Of a DNA stretch of 32,897 bases, positions 30,360 to 32,897 are shown in pieces. Source of the DNA: Ruminococcus sp. (lineage in GTDB: Bacteria > Bacillota > Clostridia > Oscillospirales > Ruminococcaceae). Position 1 is the first letter of the stretch; the number at the start of each line of letters is the position of its first letter. The translations under genes were made by a program, and so were the position numbers. Location of the stretch: the NCBI GenBank assembly GCA_017624895.1, contig JAGAMB010000003.1, positions 1-32,897 on the forward strand, read 5' to 3'. The notes beneath the pieces are model-generated. The model ran no database searches. It had not been told where the DNA came from and saw only the letters and a program-made list of their open reading frames with translations.

Positions 30360-32450
30360 TTATACGTTGTAGATGATCTCGGAATAAGTAGGGATAGGCC
30401 AGCTGTCAAGAGGCATATTTACTTCCATTTCATCAGCGATTTCTCGCATAATATTCATTTCAGCAAATACATAATCGTGGTAGAATTCAGCCTGCTTCTG
30501 CACTTCATTGATTGCGCAAGCCTCAGCAATGAGCTTTTCAAGGCGGTTGATTGAATCGTAAAGTCCGTCAGTAAGCTGACTGAGCTTTTCAGCAATCTTC
30601 TTTTCTGTATTTGAAGTTATGCCGATTTCATTCTTTGTCTTGATAGAACAGCAAAGCTTGTCAAGATAGTCAAGTCCAGCAGGGAGAAGCTGTTTTCTTG
30701 CCATTTCTACCATTGTTCGTGCTTCGATACGGCGTGTCTTGGAATACTTTTCAAGGTGAATTTCAGTACGGGCTGTTACCTCGTTTCTGTTGAATATACC
30801 GTGTTTTCTGAGAATTTTCAGGTTCTTTTCATCAGTATAATGGGGCATACAATCAACAACAGATGGGTAATTCGGCAAACCTCTGCGTTCTGCTTCAAGC
30901 ACCCATTCCTTTGAATAGCCGTCGCCATTGAAGATAATGCGGCGATGCTTTTTGAGGACTTCTTTGAGTACCTTTTTAACTTCTTCTTCGAATTTTTCAC
31001 TATTCTTTACCGGTTCAAGCTTATCTGCAAACCAGCAAAGCTCCTCAGCTACAATAGTATTCAGCAGAGCGTTTGGACAGCCGATATTATCAGAAGAACC
31101 AACCATACGGAACTCAAAACGGTTACCTGTAAAAGCAAAGGGAGAAGTTCTGTTTCTGTCGGTGGAGTCTTTGGGGAATGATGGGAGCGCATTTACACCG
31201 ATTTCAAAGGATTTAGCCTCTGTCTTATACACGCCGTCCTCCTCGATAGCTTTCAGAACGGCGTCAAGCTCCTCTCCGAGAAACATAGAAATAATAGCAG
31301 GTGGAGCTTCATCAGCGCCAAGACGGTGATCGTTGCCTGCTGATGCAGCAGAAAGACGCATAAGGTCGGCATATTCATCAACACCCTTCACAAGAGCGCA
31401 GAGAATTGTAAGGAACTGGAGGTTTTCAATGGGCGTGTCACCGGGATCAAGAAGATTTTGACCGTCGTTTGTACGCATTGACCAGTTATTATGCTTACCT
31501 GAGCCGTTTACACCTTCAAAAGGCTTTTCGTGGAGGAGGCAGACAAGATTATGCTTCAATGCGATTTTTTCCATAACCTCCATAGCAAGCTCGTTCTGGT
31601 CTGCGCCAAGGTTTGATGTTGTGAATATAGGCGCCATTTCGTGCTGTGCAGGAGCAGCTTCGTTGTGCTTTGTGTGAGAGTATACGCCCAGCTTCCACAG
31701 CTCCTCGTCAAGCTCTGCCATATATGCGGCAATTCTTGGCTTGAGGTTAGCGAAGTACTGGTCGTCAAGCTCCTGGCGCTTTGGAGGCTTTGCTCCGAAA
31801 AGGGTTCTTCCTGTAAGAACAAGGTCCTTACGCTTGTCATATTTTTCTTTGTCTATAAGGAAATATTCCTGTTCTGCACCGACAGTTGATGTTACACGGG
31901 TAACGTTTTCATTACCGAATAATTTAAGGAAGCGTACAGCTGATTTGCTGAGAGCGTCCATTGAACGGAGCAGGGGAGTTTTCTTATCAAGGGTTTCGCC
32001 TGTGTATGAAACGAAAACGGTGGGGATATAGAGGCTGCCCTCTTTAACGAAGCAGTAGGAAGTAGGATCCCAGGCTGTGTATCCTCTTGCGGAGCTTGTT
32101 TGTCTGAGTCCGCCTGAGGGGAATGAGGAAGCATCGGGCTCGCCCTTAATAAGAGCCTTTCCCGAAAATTCCATAAGTGCAGTACCATTAGGGCCAACGC
32201 TGAGGAAAGAATCATGTTTTTCAGCGGTGGAGCCTGTCATAGGCTGGAACCAGTGGGTATAATGAGTTGCTCCGAGAGACAATGCCCAGTCCTTAATAGC
32301 GTTTGCTACAATGTCGGCTGTTTCGTTGTCCAGGGATTCGCCTTTTTCCATTGTATGTCTGAGATTTTTATAGACATTTTTCGGAAGCTTTGCCTTCATC
32401 ATAGTTTCATTGAAAACATTGCAGCCGAAAATCTCAGTGATATTAACCAT
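30360..32450 (-). CDS. glnN: Type III glutamine synthetase
   Basis: 696 residues, ATG preceded by AAGGAGC. The length and order match the GSIII family: an N-terminal type III domain (VFNETMMKAKLPKNVYKNL, GATHYTHWFQPMTG), STVGAEQEYFL, NEAAPAQHEMAPIF (metal and glutamate ligands), VNGSGKHNNWSM, SPFAFTGNRFEFRMVGSSDN and a helical C-terminal extension. It makes glutamine from glutamate, ammonia and ATP; GSIII is common in Bacteroides, cyanobacteria and rumen ruminococci. It is monocistronic. Its glutamine product feeds GlmS, AsnB and (through carbamoyl phosphate) PyrB encoded nearby. Confidence 0.96.
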   Translation of the reverse strand: MVNITEIFGCNVFNETMMKAKLPKNVYKNLRHTMEKGESLDNETADIVANAIKDWALSLGATHYTHWFQPMTGSTAEKHDSFLSVGPNGTALMEFSGKALIKGEPDASSFPSGGLRQTSSARGYTAWDPTSYCFVKEGSLYIPTVFVSYTGETLDKKTPLLRSMDALSKSAVRFLKLFGNENVTRVTSTVGAEQEYFLIDKEKYDKRKDLVLTGRTLFGAKPPKRQELDDQYFANLKPRIAAYMAELDEELWKLGVYSHTKHNEAAPAQHEMAPIFTTSNLGADQNELAMEVMEKIALKHNLVCLLHEKPFEGVNGSGKHNNWSMRTNDGQNLLDPGDTPIENLQFLTILCALVKGVDEYADLMRLSAASAGNDHRLGADEAPPAIISMFLGEELDAVLKAIEEDGVYKTEAKSFEIGVNALPSFPKDSTDRNRTSPFAFTGNRFEFRMVGSSDNIGCPNALLNTIVAEELCWFADKLEPVKNSEKFEEEVKKVLKEVLKKHRRIIFNGDGYSKEWVLEAERRGLPNYPSVVDCMPHYTDEKNLKILRKHGIFNRNEVTARTEIHLEKYSKTRRIEARTMVEMARKQLLPAGLDYLDKLCCSIKTKNEIGITSNTEKKIAEKLSQLTDGLYDSINRLEKLIAEACAINEVQKQAEFYHDYVFAEMNIMREIADEMEVNMPLDSWPIPTYSEIIYNV

Positions 32451-32500
32451 AAAATCTGCTCCTTAATAATAAAGTGTAACATTTATAATTATTACTGACA

Positions 32501-32520
32501 GGAATTTCAAATATAATTCC
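32501..32520 (-). promoter_or_regulatory. Inverted repeat in the glnN leader
   Basis: GGAATT (32501-32506) and AATTCC (32515-32520) are complementary with an 8-base gap, 8 bases past the -10 box. It could be an operator or a 5' hairpin. It does not resemble elements A-C. Confidence 0.4.
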
Positions 32521-32527
32521 ATAATAT

Positions 32528-32556
32528 ATTATATCATATTTCGGATTTAAGGTCAA
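32528..32556 (-). promoter_or_regulatory. Promoter of glnN
   Basis: Minus strand TTGACC (32556-32551), 17-base spacer, TATAAT (32533-32528). Its leader is about 70 bases. Confidence 0.85.
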
Positions 32557-32630
32557 TATTCCGTGAAAACAAATAGACATTAAATAATACCGCCAATATA
32601 TGAAAGAAATTATGTAATATGCTGTTGTGC

Positions 32631-32660
32631 TTGACTAATGCCGCAATTTTATGCTATAAT
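32631..32660 (+). promoter_or_regulatory. Promoter of the right-edge transcript
   Basis: TTGACT (32631-32636), 18-base spacer, TATAAT (32655-32660), reading toward the right edge, divergent from glnN. Confidence 0.75.
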
Positions 32661-32666
32661 CTTCAA

Positions 32667-32897
32667 GTCAAAAAAATTTTTAGTACCTTGTAACAACTAA
32701 AACTTTACATTACATTGCAGATTTTTCGTTCTATTGTGGTGTTTCTGTATATTGCAAATTTTGCACAAACCAAAGGGACAACCATAGGAAGGGGGAGAAG
32801 AAAAAACTGGCACAAAAGTCGGTGCGTGGTATCCACGCTGATAATTTGCCCTCCACAATATTTAACATTAGATTAAAATCTTGTTGTTTATGTAACA
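32667..32897 (+). ncRNA. Unclassified structured RNA or long leader, cut by window edge
   Basis: From the promoter at 32631 to the edge there is no open frame with a ribosome site. Nested complementary segments are present: AACAAC/GTTGTT (32692-32697 / 32883-32888), TATTGTGG/CCACAATA (32732-32739 / 32853-32860), GCAAATT/AATTTGC (32754-32760 / 32843-32849) and a tight hairpin GCGTGG-TAT-CCACGC (32824-32838). A purine-rich unpaired region AGGAAGGGGGAGAAG lies inside. I recognise no riboswitch, T-box, tmRNA or RNase P core. A 6S-like rod or a riboswitch of a gene beyond the edge are the leading options. The gene-free stretch 32451-32897 is this region plus the glnN promoter. Confidence 0.5.

Noticed and set aside
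32820-32840. T-box antiterminator, because of GGTGCGTGGTATCC
   Set aside because: It forms its own tight hairpin, the TGGNACC bulge sequence is not matched, and no specifier stem or terminator follows.

Overview
The window looks like a chromosomal segment of a fibre-degrading anaerobic Firmicute of the Ruminococcus type (Oscillospiraceae). The reasons are a moderately AT-rich sequence with strong TTGACA/TATAAT promoters and GGAGG ribosome sites, secreted proteins with dockerin domains, a domain-inverted family 3 glycosidase of the kind known from rumen ruminococci, a type III glutamine synthetase, and oxygen-defence genes typical of strict anaerobes. No tRNA, rRNA, CRISPR array, phage or complete transposon was seen.

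Layout. 1-3.4 kb (minus strand): two tandem paralogous secreted dockerin proteins, the first cut by the window edge, then a membrane acyltransferase. 3.5-6.9 kb (plus): a 58-residue orphan, then a tightly overlapping operon of a LacI-type regulator, a DUF5662 protein and a GH3 lipoprotein. 7-10 kb: a ThrH-like phosphatase (minus), then a leucine-rich-repeat dockerin protein and a wall-anchored surface protein (plus). 10-13.6 kb (minus): an AMP-forming acyl-CoA synthetase-like enzyme, a YhfC-type membrane protease and RmuC. 13.8-16.1 kb: a TIGR04076 protein and a redox island with rubrerythrin carrying two rubredoxin domains, a stand-alone protein resembling the glycyl-radical end of NrdD, and a divergent Crp/Fnr regulator. 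16.2-21.9 kb (plus): uppP, the inverted GH3 enzyme, an ArsC/Spx-like protein and an SPFH protein with four zinc ribbons. 22.3-32.5 kb: a region rich in nitrogen and amide metabolism (glmS, asnB, an HD hydrolase, pyrB, glnN) interrupted by a PH-domain protein and an FkbM methyltransferase. The right edge holds the start of a transcript with strong predicted RNA structure and no open frame.

Most interesting points. (1) Three 158-167 bp elements sharing the same inverted termini lie between a promoter and glmS, asnB or pyrB; they are either miniature transposons or structured 5' leaders. (2) An 87-residue protein looks like a spare glycyl-radical domain for anaerobic ribonucleotide reductase, by analogy with YfiD/GrcA, next to oxygen-defence genes. 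(3) PyrB ends in a zinc site with exactly the PyrI cysteine spacing but has no nucleotide-binding regulatory domain. (4) An unclassified structured RNA lies at the right edge.

All assignments come from reading the sequence. Promoters, terminators and RNA folds are pattern matches and have no experimental support.
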